Source of the DNA: Arthrobacter mobilis
GTDB taxonomy: Bacteria > Actinomycetota > Actinomycetes > Actinomycetales > Micrococcaceae
NCBI RefSeq assembly: GCF_012395835.1
Contig: NZ_JAAZSQ010000001.1
Coordinates: 408,243 to 472,242 of the forward strand
Reading direction: 5' to 3'
DNA: 64,000 nucleotides
Under the pieces are notes generated by a model. That model made no database searches and was not told where the DNA came from. It saw nothing but the letters and a program-made list of their open reading frames with translations. Every line of letters starts with the position of its first letter. The first letter of the stretch is position 1. Made by a program: the position numbers and the translations under genes. Of the stretch, positions 1-7,893 are shown in pieces.

Positions 1-1458
1 ACCTACCATGTCAGCGCCGTCGTCACGGTTGACGAGGATACGGCGGCGGCAGCGCTGGAATGCCGGCCGGGCGACGAAGCCTCCGGCGGGCTGCGCAGCA
101 CCGCGGTGCTGAACAGCCGGATCGAGGCGTCGGCCTGCCGGACGGTACCGGTGGGCGTCCAGGTGGACAAGGTGTGGACCATCAATGGTACCGACTACCT
201 GCATGGCAGCCGCCCCGGGGGCTTCGGCGCCTCCCTTCGGCTGTCGACTGCCGGAGCCGTCCAGCTGGCGGGGGAGGTGCGCCCGGAGCACACGCAGCAA
301 TGGGGCACGGCAGCCGGCGGTTACCGTCCGGGAGCCGACCTGGATGTCACGGAGTCGCTCACCCTGCCCGAAGGATGCGAAGCCGTCCGCAGTTCAGGCA
401 CCGGTACGCAGCAGCTGTCGGCGGCGCTGAACCGGCTCACCGTCCGGACCGTCGTCGAATGCACCCAGCGGCTGACATTGGTCCACACGCTGGCCCCGGC
501 CGAGCTGGCCGGGCGGCTGTCCGGGAAGTGGACCCTGACCGCCACTCCGGAAGGCGCCGTGGCACCGGAACTTTCCGGCACCAGCGGCGCCTCCGGCGAA
601 GTCCAGGCGGGCAGGACCTACCGGCTTGATGATGCTCCGGCCTTCCTGGGGGACCAGGAGTTCGCTGCGGAACCTTGGCGCTGCCGGCTGGATTCGGGCA
701 GCGGGAAACTCGTCCAGCAGGGGTCGAGCGTCGTGCCCGGCTACGGCCAGCACATCACCTGCACGGTGGCCAACACGTGGCAGGGCCCCGGGCTGGAGGT
801 CAGCAAGAACGCGGGCAATCCGGCCCCGGTCCCCGGCACGGCAGGCACGCAGTGGGAGGTTGTCTACGGGGTCAGCATCAAGAACCCCTCGATGGTTTCC
901 CCCGCCCGCTACACCCTGGTGGACTGGTTGGCCTTCGGCCAGGGCGTCGAGATCGTCTCGGCCCGGTGGATGCTCCCGGCGGCGGGGCTGTCAGGCAGAT
1001 GGACGGAGCCGGGCAGCTTGCCGCTGGAGACGCTGGCTGCCGGCCGGGCGATCGATGTCATGGACAGCCACGACTACCTGGTGACCGTCCGGGTCCGCGT
1101 CAAGCCGGGAACCGCCGTCGAAGACCTGGACTGCCGGCCGGAGGACTCCGGACAGACCGGCATGATGAACATGGTGGCGCTGAACGGTGGCACGGTGGTG
1201 CAGGCCTGCGCGGCACTCGACCATCTGGTGCGAAGCGGGCCGACTGCCGAAGGCGGCGTCCTGGTTCCGCCCGGGCCGGGCCCGGGCAGCGGGCCGGCAG
1301 ACGCACCCGCCAAGCAGGCAAATGCCCCCGGACTGGTCAGGCTGAGCCCGGTGCTGGCGGTATCGTCGATCGACCAGCGGGGCGTGGTCACTGCCGCCGC
1401 CATGCTGCTGCTCTCCGCCGCCCTGGTACTGTTCCTGTCCCGGCCCCGCCGGCACTAG
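1..1458 (+). CDS. Surface-anchored repeat protein, C-terminal part (5' end outside window)
   Basis: The reading frame is open at the first base of the window, so this is the C-terminal ~485 residues of a longer protein. Two copies of a beta-rich module can be seen. The first ends near the window start with a [HY]-V-x-V-x-V strand and an ECRPGD motif followed by a STAVLNS stretch. The second, near position 1076-1190, ends with the matching DCRPED and MVALNG stretches. Between them lies a Cys-containing region with a VSKN start typical of actinobacterial DUF11/isopeptide-like adhesin repeats. The C terminus is a Pro/Gly/Ala-rich linker, one hydrophobic helix (about 1384-1440) and a short Arg-rich tail. 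This indicates a membrane- or wall-anchored extracellular protein. I see no LPxTG motif, so anchoring by the transmembrane helix is the more likely route. The exact family and ligand are unknown. Confidence 0.7.
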   Translation, partial: TYHVSAVVTVDEDTAAAALECRPGDEASGGLRSTAVLNSRIEASACRTVPVGVQVDKVWTINGTDYLHGSRPGGFGASLRLSTAGAVQLAGEVRPEHTQQWGTAAGGYRPGADLDVTESLTLPEGCEAVRSSGTGTQQLSAALNRLTVRTVVECTQRLTLVHTLAPAELAGRLSGKWTLTATPEGAVAPELSGTSGASGEVQAGRTYRLDDAPAFLGDQEFAAEPWRCRLDSGSGKLVQQGSSVVPGYGQHITCTVANTWQGPGLEVSKNAGNPAPVPGTAGTQWEVVYGVSIKNPSMVSPARYTLVDWLAFGQGVEIVSARWMLPAAGLSGRWTEPGSLPLETLAAGRAIDVMDSHDYLVTVRVRVKPGTAVEDLDCRPEDSGQTGMMNMVALNGGTVVQACAALDHLVRSGPTAEGGVLVPPGPGPGSGPADAPAKQANAPGLVRLSPVLAVSSIDQRGVVTAAAMLLLSAALVLFLSRPRRH

Positions 1459-1545
1459 GGATTGCGAGGCTCCGCCGGCCTGGACCGCGATTCGGACCGC
1501 GGCGCGGCGCCTGCTAAGCTTGATGCCGATGCCTAGGCGAGGGAA

Positions 1546-1562
1546 CGCCGCAGAGACTGCGG
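1546..1562 (+). promoter_or_regulatory. Small hairpin in the rplY leader region
   Basis: A perfect 7-bp stem, GCCGCAG / CTGCGGC, closes a 3-nt AGA loop about 105 nt before the rplY start. It lies between the surface-protein gene and rplY. It may terminate the upstream transcript or sit in the 5' leader of rplY. No T-run follows, so its role is uncertain. Confidence 0.3.
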
Positions 1563-1665
1563 CAGATCCGTGATCGACGGTGGCTGGAAGGCTTGTTTTT
1601 CTGGACATTTTCCTTGACCTGGCGCTGCCGACCGGCTGAAAAGCCAAGACTTAAAGGAGAATGCC

Positions 1666-2256
1666 ATGACTGAGCAGAAGCTCGCCGCCGAAATCCGCAG
1701 CGAATTCGGCAAGGGTGCCGCCCGCCGGGCCCGCCGCAACGCACAGATCCCCGCCGTTATCTACGGCCACGGAGCGGAGCCCCTCCACGTCCTGCTGCCC
1801 AAGCGCGAGACTACGCTGGCCCTGCGTACCGCCAACGCGCTGCTGTCCCTGGACGTCGACGGTGATGAGCACCTGGTCCTGGCCAAGGAAATCCAGCGCA
1901 ACCCGATCCAGCAGATCATCGAGCACGTCGACCTGCTGACCGTCCAGAAGGGCGAGAAGGTCAGCGTTGAGGTCAACATCCACGTCGAAGGCGAGGTTGC
2001 CCCGGGCACCGTCTTCAACCTGGAGCACCCGACGGTGTCCGTGGAGGCCGAGGCCACTCACCTGCCCGAGACCCTGACCATCAACGTCGAGGGCCGCGAA
2101 GCCGGCGCGCACGTCCACGCTTCGGACATCGAGCTGCCCCAGGGTGTGGCGCTGCTGGTCGACGCCGACACCGTGATCGCCACCGTTTCCGCCGAAGCCG
2201 CTGCGGCTGAGGCCGAAGGCGAAGCTGCCGGGGCCGCCGAGGCTGCCGCCGAGTAA
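1666..2256 (+). CDS. rplY: 50S ribosomal protein L25 / general stress protein Ctc
   Basis: Encodes a 196-residue L25/TL5/Ctc-type ribosomal protein, which binds 5S rRNA in the large subunit. The N-terminal L25 domain (about residues 1-93) includes the typical RSEFGKGAARRARR start, where basic residues contact RNA. The C-terminal TL5-type beta domain follows (about 95-180). The Ala/Glu-rich tail is usual for actinobacterial members. A good AAAGGAGA ribosome binding site lies just before the ATG. pth follows after about 20 nt, the conserved rplY-pth pair, so both are probably co-transcribed. The length fits the long TL5/Ctc form rather than the short enterobacterial L25. Confidence 0.97.
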   Translation: MTEQKLAAEIRSEFGKGAARRARRNAQIPAVIYGHGAEPLHVLLPKRETTLALRTANALLSLDVDGDEHLVLAKEIQRNPIQQIIEHVDLLTVQKGEKVSVEVNIHVEGEVAPGTVFNLEHPTVSVEAEATHLPETLTINVEGREAGAHVHASDIELPQGVALLVDADTVIATVSAEAAAAEAEGEAAGAAEAAAE

Positions 2257-2277
2257 CGACGGCGGTATCGGAGCTTC

Positions 2278-2865
2278 GTGAGCAGCGAAACCTGGCTGGT
2301 AGTCGGGCTCGGGAATCCCGGGCCCGACTACAGTCATAACCGGCACAATGTGGGTCAAATGGTGCTCGACGAGCTGGCTGCCCGCATCGGCGGCAGCTTC
2401 AAGAGCCACAAGGCCCGTGCCCAGGTCCTCGAGGGCCGGCTCGGCATTGGCGGCCCGCGCGTGGTCCTGGCCAAGCCGCTGACCTACATGAATGTTTCCG
2501 GCGGGCCCACGGCGGCGCTGGCCAAATTCTTCGGGATCGGGGCGGACCACGTCATCGCAGTCCATGACGAGATCGACATCCCGTTCGGTACGATCAAGCT
2601 CAAGATCGGTGGCGGCGAAGGCGGCCACAACGGACTGCGGGACATCTCCAAGGCGCTCGGCACCAAGGACTACCACCGGGTTCGCGTCGGCGTCGGCCGG
2701 CCCCCCGGACGTATGGACACGGCGGACTACGTGCTCCGCGACTTCGCCGCCACCGAAAAGAAGGAACTGCCCTTCCTCATCGGCGATGCCGCCGATGCGG
2801 TCGAGTCGCTGGCCTCCGAAGGGCTGCTGAACGCCCAGCAAAGGTTCCACTCGGCCGGCAAATAG
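2278..2865 (+). CDS. pth: Peptidyl-tRNA hydrolase
   Basis: Cytoplasmic esterase that releases tRNA from prematurely dropped peptidyl-tRNA, so tRNAs can be recycled. The 195-residue protein has the family landmarks: the GLGNPG loop with Asn13, the catalytic His in the RHNVG motif (His23), the LAKPLTYMN segment, the VHDEID acid motif and the [10 protein letters not shown] loop. The start is GTG. It lies 21 nt after the rplY stop and is probably co-transcribed with it. The operon appears to end at the strong hairpin downstream. Nothing in the sequence is unusual. Confidence 0.98.
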   Translation: MSSETWLVVGLGNPGPDYSHNRHNVGQMVLDELAARIGGSFKSHKARAQVLEGRLGIGGPRVVLAKPLTYMNVSGGPTAALAKFFGIGADHVIAVHDEIDIPFGTIKLKIGGGEGGHNGLRDISKALGTKDYHRVRVGVGRPPGRMDTADYVLRDFAATEKKELPFLIGDAADAVESLASEGLLNAQQRFHSAGK

Positions 2866-3180
2866 CGCCCGGGCGGGAGGGGTGCCGTCAGCGCGTGGCG
2901 GATTGGCGGAAGTCCGCCCAGCAGGCATATTATTGAAGTTAGCCATTAGTGGCTCCCAGAGCGGGGGCCGACGATGGGCGGCCTCTGAGACTGGGCCACC
3001 CCCATCCCATCGTCGGCCCCTTTTCCATGCCCTCTTTCACGGGCAGTCCTTCCGTCCCGGGCGCTGCGAACTTAGGCTGGGCTCAGGTGCCTCCGTGGCG
3101 CTGAAGTGGAATAATTAGCCAAGGTTTGTCTTGCGTAATGGCCGACAACCGCCCGTGTCCGCCGACGAAGGAGCACCCTG
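2866..3180. other. Intergenic region pth-sufS
   Basis: About 315 bases without a convincing gene. It contains the long terminator hairpin described separately. Its last part, from about 3060, is somewhat AT-richer around GAATAATTAG and presumably carries the sufS promoter. The AAGGAG ribosome binding site for sufS is at about 3168-3174. I see no tRNA or other RNA gene here. Confidence 0.5.
2964..3024 (+). terminator. Strong intrinsic terminator after pth
   Basis: A perfect 15-bp inverted repeat (2964-2978 pairs with 3006-3020) encloses a 27-nt loop. The loop contains a second possible GGCC/GGCC pairing. TTTT follows at 3021-3024. The position, about 100 nt after the pth stop, and the T-run support transcription termination of the rplY-pth operon. 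The stem is unusually long and exact for an actinobacterial terminator, so a structured small RNA or processing site cannot be excluded. Confidence 0.8.
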
Positions 3181-4500
3181 GTGCCAGTGGTTTCCACCCC
3201 CGCCACCCTCAAGCCCGCCCCTGCGGCCCTGGACAACGCCGAAGTCCTGCGGATCCGCAACGACTTCCCGATCCTGGGCCGGCCGGTCAACGGGCATCCG
3301 CTGGTGTACCTGGATTCGGGGGCGACCTCGCAGAACCCGGCCAGTGTCCTGGAGGCCGAGCAGGAATTCTACGAACAGCGCAACGCCGCCGTGCACCGCG
3401 GTGCCCACTCCCTGGCGGTGGAAGCGACCGAAGCGTTCGAGGCCGCCCGCGAGGCGGTGGCCGGTTTCGTTGGCGCCCGCGGCAACGAGATCATCTGGAC
3501 CTCCAACGCCACCGAGGCGATCAATCTGGTCACCTACGCATTCTCCAATGCCACCGCCGGCCGCGGCCCGGCGGCAGCGCAGCAGTTCCGGCTGGGTCCG
3601 GGGGACGAGATCGTCGCCACCGAGATGGAGCACCACGCCAACCTGATTCCCTGGCAGGAACTGGCCTTCCGCACCGGCGCGACCTTCCGCTACATCCCGG
3701 TGGACGACGACGGCGGGCTCCGGCTGGAGGAGGCCGAAAAGGTGATCGGCCCGCGCACCAGGGTCCTCGCCTTCACGCACGCATCCAACGTGCTCGGGAC
3801 CATCAATCCGGTCCGGACCCTGGTGGAGCTCGCCCATGCCCAGGGCGCCTTCGTCGTGCTCGATGCCTGCCAGTCGGTGCCGCACCTTCCGGTGGACGTC
3901 AAGGAGCTGGATGTGGACTTTGCCGCGTTCTCCGGCCACAAGATGCTCGGCCCCACCGGCATCGGGGCACTTTACGGGAAGGCCGCGCTGCTCAATGCCA
4001 TGCCTCCGTTCCTCACCGGCGGCTCCATGATCACCACGGTGACGATGGAGCAGGCCGAGTACCTGCCGGCCCCGCAGCGCTTCGAGGCCGGGACGCAGAA
4101 AATTTCCCAGGCGGTGGCCCTGGCGGCGGCGGTGAACTACCTGCAGGAAACCGGGATGGACCGCATCCATGCCTGGGAGACCCACCTCGGCCAGCGGCTG
4201 GTCGCCGGCCTCGAGGCGATCGAGGGCATCCGGGTGACCGGCCCGAAGGCCGGCAGTGAACGGATCGGCCTGGCCGCGTTCGACGTCGACGGCGTGCATT
4301 CCCACGACGTGGGCCAGTTCCTGGACGACAAGGGCATCGCGGTGCGGGTGGGCCACCACTGCGCCCAGCCGCTGCACCGCCGGCTCGGGCTGGTCTCCAC
4401 CACCCGGGCCAGCACCTACCTGTACAACACCACCGACGACGTGGACGCGTTCCTGGACGCCGTGGCCGGCGTGCGCAAGTTCTTTGGAGTGGCCAAGTGA
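3181..4500 (+). CDS. sufS: Cysteine desulfurase SufS
   Basis: PLP-dependent class-V aminotransferase-fold enzyme that takes sulfur from cysteine as a persulfide for Fe-S cluster assembly. The 439-residue protein has the substrate and PLP motifs STSNATEAIN-like (TSNATEAINLV), EMEHHANLIPW and DACQSVPH. The PLP-binding Lys lies in SGHKMLGPTG (Lys254), and the active-site Cys in GHHCAQPLH (Cys394). That short Cys loop is the SufS (group II) type. The GTG start at 3181 is supported by a GAAGGAG site about 9 nt upstream. It overlaps sufU by 4 nt, so the two proteins are likely produced together. SufS and SufU act as donor and zinc-dependent acceptor. The sufBCD scaffold genes are not in this window. 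Confidence 0.96.
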   Translation: MPVVSTPATLKPAPAALDNAEVLRIRNDFPILGRPVNGHPLVYLDSGATSQNPASVLEAEQEFYEQRNAAVHRGAHSLAVEATEAFEAAREAVAGFVGARGNEIIWTSNATEAINLVTYAFSNATAGRGPAAAQQFRLGPGDEIVATEMEHHANLIPWQELAFRTGATFRYIPVDDDGGLRLEEAEKVIGPRTRVLAFTHASNVLGTINPVRTLVELAHAQGAFVVLDACQSVPHLPVDVKELDVDFAAFSGHKMLGPTGIGALYGKAALLNAMPPFLTGGSMITTVTMEQAEYLPAPQRFEAGTQKISQAVALAAAVNYLQETGMDRIHAWETHLGQRLVAGLEAIEGIRVTGPKAGSERIGLAAFDVDGVHSHDVGQFLDDKGIAVRVGHHCAQPLHRRLGLVSTTRASTYLYNTTDDVDAFLDAVAGVRKFFGVAK

Positions 4501-4958
4501 GTTCCGACCTGGAGCAGCTCTACCAGCAGATCATCCTCGACCATGCCCGGGCCAGGCACGGTTCCGGGCTGGCGGAGGCGCCTGCGGGGGACCGTGTCGG
4601 CGAATCCCACATGCTCAACCCCACCTGCGGCGACGAGATCACCCTGCGGGCCAGCGTGCACGACGCCGGGGACCTGATGACGATCTCGGGGATCAGCTGG
4701 GAGGGCCAGGGGTGCTCGATCTCGATGGCCTCCGCCTCCGTGCTGCACGATATGGGCACGGGCCTGCGCCGCCAGGACCTGCTGGAGCTGGTGGACCACT
4801 TCCGCGAGGTCATGCGCTCGCGCGGCGCCCTCGAGGCGGACGAGGAAATTCTCGGCGATGCCGCTGCCTTTTCCGGGGTGGCGCGCTATCCGGCCCGGGT
4901 CAAATGCGCCATGCTTGCCTGGGTGGCGCTGGAGGAAGCGCTGCTCGCCGCCGGGTAG
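4497..4958 (+). CDS. sufU: Fe-S cluster assembly sulfur-transfer protein SufU
   Basis: A 153-residue NifU-N/IscU-fold protein of the SufU branch. It accepts persulfide sulfur from SufS and passes it to the SUF scaffold. The three conserved cysteines are Cys44 (NPTCGDEI), Cys73 (GQGCSIS) and Cys137 (RVKCAML). The longer spacing between the first two, compared with IscU, marks the SufU type with zinc at the active site. The GTG start overlaps the sufS stop (GTGA), which suggests translational coupling. Confidence 0.95.
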   Translation: MSSDLEQLYQQIILDHARARHGSGLAEAPAGDRVGESHMLNPTCGDEITLRASVHDAGDLMTISGISWEGQGCSISMASASVLHDMGTGLRRQDLLELVDHFREVMRSRGALEADEEILGDAAAFSGVARYPARVKCAMLAWVALEEALLAAG

Positions 4959-5056
4959 CGTGCCCCTGGCGGCGGTGCACCTTGGGGAAATCTTGAGCCA
5001 CTTCTGGCCGTTCCTTGACGCACAGCCGCCCACTGCCTCCTTATAAGTAGTTGTAG

Positions 5057-5149
5057 TCACAAATAAACCGGCACGTCAGCTCCGTAACGGGATCGCCTAC
5101 CGTTGCATCCGGGCTGCTGCCGGAATCGCACCTTGACGTGAATTTGTGA
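5057..5149 (+). promoter_or_regulatory. Inverted repeat in the promoter region of the regulator array
   Basis: TCACAAAT at 5057-5064 and ATTTGTGA at 5142-5149 form a perfect 8-bp inverted repeat 77 bases apart. Both sit in locally AT-richer sequence upstream of the first LAL regulator gene, whose likely start is 5176. The layout could be a looping operator or two single sites for one protein. It could also be chance. No regulator can be assigned. Confidence 0.25.
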
Positions 5150-5175
5150 TGACAGCCGTTCATTGGGGGAGTGGT

Positions 5176-7884
5176 ATGGCTAATGTCGCATTGTCTTTGC
5201 ATGAGGGTGGCCGGATGTCGGGGGACGGCCGGCAGGAGTCCGAACGGACGCTGCGGGTAGTGCCGCCCTGGCGCCGGCAGTTCGTCGGGCGCGAAGAGCT
5301 GCTCGACGCCGCACGGCAGGCGCTGCAGTCCGCGGCCGGAGCGGGCATCGTGCTGGTGGGCGGCCCCGGCGTGGGGAAAACCATGACGGCGCAGCATCTG
5401 GTGGAGCTGTACTTCGGCAACGCCTGCGTCGTCCAGGTCCGCGGCAGCGCCGCCACCGCCGGGCTGCCGTTCGGGGCCCTGGGGTTCCTGCTCAGCGAGG
5501 TGTCCGCGGATGCGCTGCAGCACCCCGTGGTGGTGCTGCGGGAGGCATCCCGGCTGCTGATCGAACGCGCAGCCGGGCGCAGCCTGCTGATCCTGGTGGA
5601 GAACCCGCAGGAACTGGACCCGATGACCGCCGCGGTCCTGATGCAGCTGGCACGGGCGCGGATGGCCAAGCTGATCATCAGCGCCGCAGGGTTCCACGGG
5701 CTGCCCGAACAGTTTGCCCGCCTATGGTCCGGTGGCGAACTGTTGCGGCTGGACATCGGCAACTTCAGCCGGGAGGAGTCCGGACGCTTCATCGAGGCCC
5801 TGCTCGGCGGACCGGTCTCGGGGGCCGCGGCCGGGGTCTTGTGGGAGCTGAGCGCGGGCAACCCGCTGTTCCTGCGGCTGCTGGCACTGGAACAGCGCAG
5901 TGCGGGGGTGCTGGCGCAGCGTGACGGGGTGTGGGTGCTGGCCGGCCGGGTGGTCCACTCGGGTGAAATCACCGACGTGGTGCGTGCCTGGCTGGGCACC
6001 TTCACGCCCCGGCAGCGCAGCGTCCTGGAGCTGCTCGCCTTTGCGGCGGAGCTGCCGCTGGAACTGCTGCACGGCCGGGGAGATGCGGCGGCCGTGGACG
6101 AACTCCAGGAACTCGGTGTCCTCGACGTCGCCGGCGGACGGCCGGCCATGGTCCGGCTGAAGCAGCAGCTGGCGGCAACCATCCTGCGCCAGAGCGTGCC
6201 GCCGGGCCGGAGCCTGGAACTGTACGCGTCCGTTGCCGGGCAGGTCGAGCCGGCAGCGCTGTCGCCCGAAGCCGCGCTGCGGATCGCCGCCTGGGCCCTG
6301 GAGTGCGGCAGGAAACCCGGCCGGCAGGACGCCCTGACCGGCGCCTGCCTGGCCAACCGCCTCCGGGACCTGCCGGCGGCCCTGCGCTTTGTCCGGAGCA
6401 TTCCCGGCAGCAGCCGGGATCCGGAGTTCGTGCTGGAGGAAGCCCGCGCGCTCAATGCCATGGGTGACCCGCTGGCGGCGGCCCAGGCGGCCGCGCGCGG
6501 GCTGCAGCTGCCCCGCACCGGCGGCCTGACCACCGCCCGCCTGCTGCTCGAACGCCACCGCGCGCTGCGTACCGGGCCCGCGTCCGCTGCCGCTGCCGAA
6601 GACGTCCTGCAGGACCTGGGCCGGCTGGTCCGGAACCCGCCGGCCGGGACCAGCGCCGCGGAACTGCCGGCCATGTACCGGGAACTGGTCCTGGCCGAAG
6701 CCGAGCACGCGGTCTTCGCCGGGCGGTTCGCCCAGCTGCCGCCGCAGGCCGCCGCGTACTTCACCGACCGGAGCCTTCCACTGCGCGAACGGCTGCGGTT
6801 CGGCTCGCTGCTGGCCCAGGCCTGGGCGGCGACCGGCCGGATGGCCGAGGCCATGGCGGCCGCAGAACAGCTGGAGGCCGCCCTGCCAGCCCCCGGCCTG
6901 GCACCGACCGAACGCGGACAGCTGCGCGGGGAGCTCTTCGGCATCTACCTGGCAGCCGGCCTGTGGTCCCGGTGCACCCGGCTGCTGGAGGGTGGAATGG
7001 TCCTGGCCGATGTCTCCGGCGGCACCGCGGCGGAACTTGCGGCGGGACTGCTGCACACGCTCTGCGGACGGGCCGACCAGGGACGCGGAGCGCTCGAAGG
7101 CGCCATTGCGCAGCTGCGGCCGGCCGGTGGTTCCGCGGTCCTGCCGCTGGCGCTTGCGGCCGCGGCGCATGCCTGCGCCCTCGGCGGAGACCAGGCGCGG
7201 GCCCAGCACTACCTGCAGGCCGGTGCGCAGGCCCGGCAGTCCGGCTCGTGGGCGATGCGCTCGGGCACGGACTATTTCCGGCTGGCCGCGCAGGCGCTGC
7301 TGGGCCGCCGCGAGGAGGCGGTGGACGAGCTGGCCCGGCGGGCCGAACAGGCTGCTGCCGCCGGCCTGCCCTCGCTGGTACCGCTGTACCTGGGGACTGC
7401 GGCGCAGCTCGGGCACCTGCCGTCGCTGCACCGCCTGGCCGGCACCGGTGAAACCACCGATACGGCGCACTGGCCGCTGGCCCGGATGCTCCAGCTGCTG
7501 GCCGAGGGCCGGCTGCACAGCGAGGCGGGCCCGCTGCTGCAGGCCTGCGAGCTGGCCCGCGCCGAGGGCAACGATCTGCTGGCCTTCGAACTGGCGGAGG
7601 CTGCGGGCCGGCTGCCGGCAGACGAACCGCTCCGGCAGCGCGCCCGCGTCCTGCAGCGTGAAACCTTCCGCAGGCTTGACCGCTACCGGAGCACCCGGCG
7701 GCGCATCGAGGAACTGAACGACTTCGAACGGAACCTGGCGCTGGCTGCCGGGCAGGGGCGCAGCAGCACGTCGCTGGCCAAGGAACTGCACCTTTCGCCC
7801 CGGACGGTGGATTGGCACCTGGGAAAGATCTACAGCAGGCTCCAGGTCTCCGGCCGCGCCGAACTGCGCGAAGTCCTGAACTAG
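5176..7884 (+). CDS. Large AAA+/LuxR-type transcriptional regulator (LAL family), paralogue 1
   Basis: A 902-residue cytoplasmic STAND/LAL-type regulator, first of four tandem paralogues. The ATPase module begins with FVGREEL; the Walker A is GGPGVGKT (about residue 60). A later AGNPLFL motif marks the end of the NTPase core. The Walker B segment reads LLILVENPQELD, with Glu-Asn where intact family members usually have Asp-Asp, so hydrolysis may be weak. The middle of the protein is Ala/Leu-rich and helical, like TPR-type sensor arms. A C-terminal LuxR/GerE helix-turn-helix contains LSPRTVDWHLGKIYSRL. The start at 5176 is preferred over an in-frame GTG at 5146 because GGGGGAG lies 4-10 nt before it. 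The inducer and targets are unknown. The next paralogue starts 9 nt downstream, so they form an operon. Confidence 0.88.
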   Translation: MANVALSLHEGGRMSGDGRQESERTLRVVPPWRRQFVGREELLDAARQALQSAAGAGIVLVGGPGVGKTMTAQHLVELYFGNACVVQVRGSAATAGLPFGALGFLLSEVSADALQHPVVVLREASRLLIERAAGRSLLILVENPQELDPMTAAVLMQLARARMAKLIISAAGFHGLPEQFARLWSGGELLRLDIGNFSREESGRFIEALLGGPVSGAAAGVLWELSAGNPLFLRLLALEQRSAGVLAQRDGVWVLAGRVVHSGEITDVVRAWLGTFTPRQRSVLELLAFAAELPLELLHGRGDAAAVDELQELGVLDVAGGRPAMVRLKQQLAATILRQSVPPGRSLELYASVAGQVEPAALSPEAALRIAAWALECGRKPGRQDALTGACLANRLRDLPAALRFVRSIPGSSRDPEFVLEEARALNAMGDPLAAAQAAARGLQLPRTGGLTTARLLLERHRALRTGPASAAAAEDVLQDLGRLVRNPPAGTSAAELPAMYRELVLAEAEHAVFAGRFAQLPPQAAAYFTDRSLPLRERLRFGSLLAQAWAATGRMAEAMAAAEQLEAALPAPGLAPTERGQLRGELFGIYLAAGLWSRCTRLLEGGMVLADVSGGTAAELAAGLLHTLCGRADQGRGALEGAIAQLRPAGGSAVLPLALAAAAHACALGGDQARAQHYLQAGAQARQSGSWAMRSGTDYFRLAAQALLGRREEAVDELARRAEQAAAAGLPSLVPLYLGTAAQLGHLPSLHRLAGTGETTDTAHWPLARMLQLLAEGRLHSEAGPLLQACELARAEGNDLLAFELAEAAGRLPADEPLRQRARVLQRETFRRLDRYRSTRRRIEELNDFERNLALAAGQGRSSTSLAKELHLSPRTVDWHLGKIYSRLQVSGRAELREVLN

Positions 7885-7893
7885 GAGGCGGCC

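Noticed and set aside
2964-3024. tRNA or riboswitch after pth
   Set aside because: There is no cloverleaf, and the long perfect stem with a T-run is better explained as a terminator.
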